From positions 1-13,513 of the forward strand of contig CAYTFU010000016.1 in assembly GCA_964437185.1 (NCBI GenBank): a stretch of 13,513 bases of DNA, in the 5' to 3' direction. The notes under the pieces were generated by a model. That model was given only the letters and a program-made list of their open reading frames with translations, did no database searches and was not told where the DNA came from. This document shows positions 11,843 to 13,513 of the stretch, piece after piece (position 1 is the stretch's first letter; each line of letters begins with the position of its first letter). The DNA comes from UBA10103 sp964437185. Lineage in GTDB: Bacteria; Patescibacteriota; Minisyncoccia; Phycocordibacterales; UBA2100. The position numbers and the translations under genes are program-made.

Positions 11843-13513
11843 ATGCATCCGGATCATCAAAATGATGATCGTCGCATTACGTACTTTGCGGCGACGCATA
11901 CGCGCGGCAAACGCGAGATGTTTGGTATTCGCGCCATCGACCGCGGCAAGCACGTGTATGTGATTGGAAAGACGGGTATGGGTAAATCGACCATGCTCGA
12001 AAACATGGCGATTCAGGATATTCAAAACGGCGAAGGTATTTCTTTCATTGATCCGCACGGCTCGACGGCGGAGAAGTTGCTCGATTTTGTGCCGCACCAC
12101 CGCATCAAAGACGTGGTGTATTTCGCGCCGTTTGATACAGACTATCCGATGGGTTTCAACGTGATGGAGGATGTGGGCTACGATAAGCGCCACCTCGTGG
12201 TCTCGGGGCTCATGGGAGCACTGAAGCGCATTTGGGTCGACGCGTGGAGCGCGAGAATGGAATACATTTTGCAAAACACGCTCCTCGCGCTTTTGGAATA
12301 TCCAGACTCGACGCTCTTGGATGTGAATCGCATGCTCACCAACAAGACTTTCCGCGCGGCGGTCGTGGAGAAAATCACGGACCCTATCGTGCGCGGATTT
12401 TGGGTGGAAGAGTTTGCGGCGTTTACGGATACGTACACGCGCGAGGCGACGCCAGCGATTCAAAACAAAATCGGTCAATTTACGGCAAATCCCCTCATTC
12501 GTAACATCGTCGGGCAGGGGAAGTCGACGTTTGATTTGCGAAAGGTGATGGATGAAAAAAAGATTTTCATTGTGAATCTTTCCAAGGGGCGCATGGGTGA
12601 GACAAATGCTGCGCTCCTCGGCAGCATGCTCGTCGTAAAGATATACCTCGCGGCGATGTCGCGCGCCGACGAGCCTGCAGTGCGCTTGGCGAAGCTTCCG
12701 CGCCACTACTTTTATGTCGACGAATTTCAGTCGATGATGAACGAAGCCTTTGCCGACATTCTCTCCGAGTCGCGCAAATACAAGCTCGCGCTCACGCTCG
12801 CGAATCAATATATCGAGCAAATGGAAGAGGAGGTGCGCGATGCGGTGTTTGGCAACGTCGGAACGCTCATCGTTTTTCGCGTAGGACCTTTCGACGCCGA
12901 AGTGCTTGAGCCCGTCTTTGATCCAACGTTTCTTCCCGCCGATCTTGTGGGGCTTGGTCTGGGGCAGATATATCTCACATTGATGATTGATGGGGTAGGC
13001 ACGAAGCCATTTTCGGCGCAGACGATTCCGCCGATTGATACGCCCACGATTTCGTATCGCGATGATTGCGTCCGGATGTCGCGTGAGCTTTATGGCAAAC
13101 CGCGCGCCGAAATCGAGGCGGGCGTCAATAAGCGGCAACTCGACTTCCAACCGCCTCCAAAGAAACCAAAAGAAGCAAGCCCAGGGAGCACCTACGGTAC
13201 TCGGCCGCGCGTGACTGAACCCCCACGCGCTCACAGTGCGCCCGCCGGATTTCGTCCATCCGGAGACACGAGAGGTTTTTCGCCAACGGTCTCTCGGCCA
13301 GCTGATGTTCGTTCGCATGTATCTGATCAACGCGGCGCGTTGCGTGCGGCGCTTACCAATGTTCGCGCAGGTGGTGGTAATGGTAGCCCTCCGTCGGGAG
13401 GTCCGATTCGTTCGCCAGCAGATATTTTGCGAGCGCGAAATTCGCAAAAGACAGCGGTTCGATCAGAAGACAATCACGTCACACCTCACTCCGCCCTAGG
13501 CGCCCATCCGCAC
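11843..13513 (+). CDS. VirD4/TraG/HerA-like type IV secretion-type ATPase, C-terminus off the right edge
   Basis: The frame is open for 557 codons to the window edge. The protein is a P-loop ATPase of the FtsK/HerA superfamily resembling conjugative coupling proteins and VirB4-type ATPases. It has Walker A GKTGMGKST (42-50), FIDPHGS (68-74), IFIVNLSKG (241-249), Walker B HYFYVDEFQ (288-296) and a downstream ANQY (320-323), which fits the sensor strand of this family. No membrane helix precedes the ATPase domain. From about residue 435 the sequence becomes Pro/Ser/Gly/Arg-rich and disordered. Such single ATPases are common in Parcubacteria-like genomes. They are usually annotated as type IV secretion or conjugative transfer proteins without a full secretion system. 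Roles in DNA or protein transfer or type IV pilus-like machinery are possible. The ATG at 11843 is set by the TATACT hexamer 6 nt upstream. Confidence 0.83.
   Translation, partial: MHPDHQNDDRRITYFAATHTRGKREMFGIRAIDRGKHVYVIGKTGMGKSTMLENMAIQDIQNGEGISFIDPHGSTAEKLLDFVPHHRIKDVVYFAPFDTDYPMGFNVMEDVGYDKRHLVVSGLMGALKRIWVDAWSARMEYILQNTLLALLEYPDSTLLDVNRMLTNKTFRAAVVEKITDPIVRGFWVEEFAAFTDTYTREATPAIQNKIGQFTANPLIRNIVGQGKSTFDLRKVMDEKKIFIVNLSKGRMGETNAALLGSMLVVKIYLAAMSRADEPAVRLAKLPRHYFYVDEFQSMMNEAFADILSESRKYKLALTLANQYIEQMEEEVRDAVFGNVGTLIVFRVGPFDAEVLEPVFDPTFLPADLVGLGLGQIYLTLMIDGVGTKPFSAQTIPPIDTPTISYRDDCVRMSRELYGKPRAEIEAGVNKRQLDFQPPPKKPKEASPGSTYGTRPRVTEPPRAHSAPAGFRPSGDTRGFSPTVSRPADVRSHVSDQRGALRAALTNVRAGGGNGSPPSGGPIRSPADILRARNSQKTAVRSEDNHVTPHSALGAHPH

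Noticed and set aside
11711..13447. Very long minus-strand open frame (578 codons) opposite the ATPase gene
   Set aside because: Its product is extremely Arg/His-rich with no recognisable motif. The plus strand encodes a clear P-loop ATPase, so this is an antisense shadow of GC-biased codons.

Overview
The window looks like chromosomal DNA from a bacterium with a cell wall and a compact genome, most likely of the Patescibacteria/CPR radiation (Parcubacteria-like). This placement is an inference. It rests on tightly packed genes, short versions of MurC and RsmI, a surface DUF4015 protein, an L,D-transpeptidase/DD-carboxypeptidase fusion, a stand-alone VirD4/TraG-like ATPase and DUF4430 surface proteins. 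TGA is used as a stop, so code 25 (SR1/Gracilibacteria) is unlikely. No rRNA, tRNA, CRISPR array or transposase is visible.

Layout. (1) 1-1531, minus strand: an operon of two exported DUF4430 (transcobalamin C-terminal-like) proteins, led by a cobalamin riboswitch with a terminator that also carries the ribosome binding site of the first gene. The distal gene runs off the left edge. (2) 1578-5944: peptidoglycan precursor genes murI-murD (ATGA overlap), a convergent small gene of unknown function, then murC followed by a HAD phosphatase. (3) 5997-9756: rsmI, then a cell-envelope cluster of a small membrane protein, an exported DUF4015 (putative glycosidase) protein and a membrane-anchored protein joining an L,D-transpeptidase to a D,D-carboxypeptidase-like domain. 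(4) 9790-11766: an accessory-looking stretch with an unknown gene that has its own promoter, strong Shine-Dalgarno and terminator, a winged-helix protein with a low-complexity N-terminus, and an RHH/RelE-type toxin-antitoxin pair. (5) 11771-end: a nested inverted repeat, then a VirD4/TraG-like ATPase that runs off the right edge.

How it fits together. MurI makes D-Glu, MurC adds L-Ala and MurD adds D-Glu to the UDP-MurNAc peptide. The 8197 protein would trim and cross-link the finished wall. The B12-controlled operon at the left probably serves corrinoid capture at the cell surface.

Two features stand out. The first is a cobalamin riboswitch in front of intrinsic-factor-like surface proteins. 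The second is a promoter arrangement in which a -10 hexamer lies 6-7 nt before the ATG at seven transcription-unit starts. This implies leaderless mRNAs as the default, with Shine-Dalgarno leaders kept for the riboswitch gene and one accessory gene.
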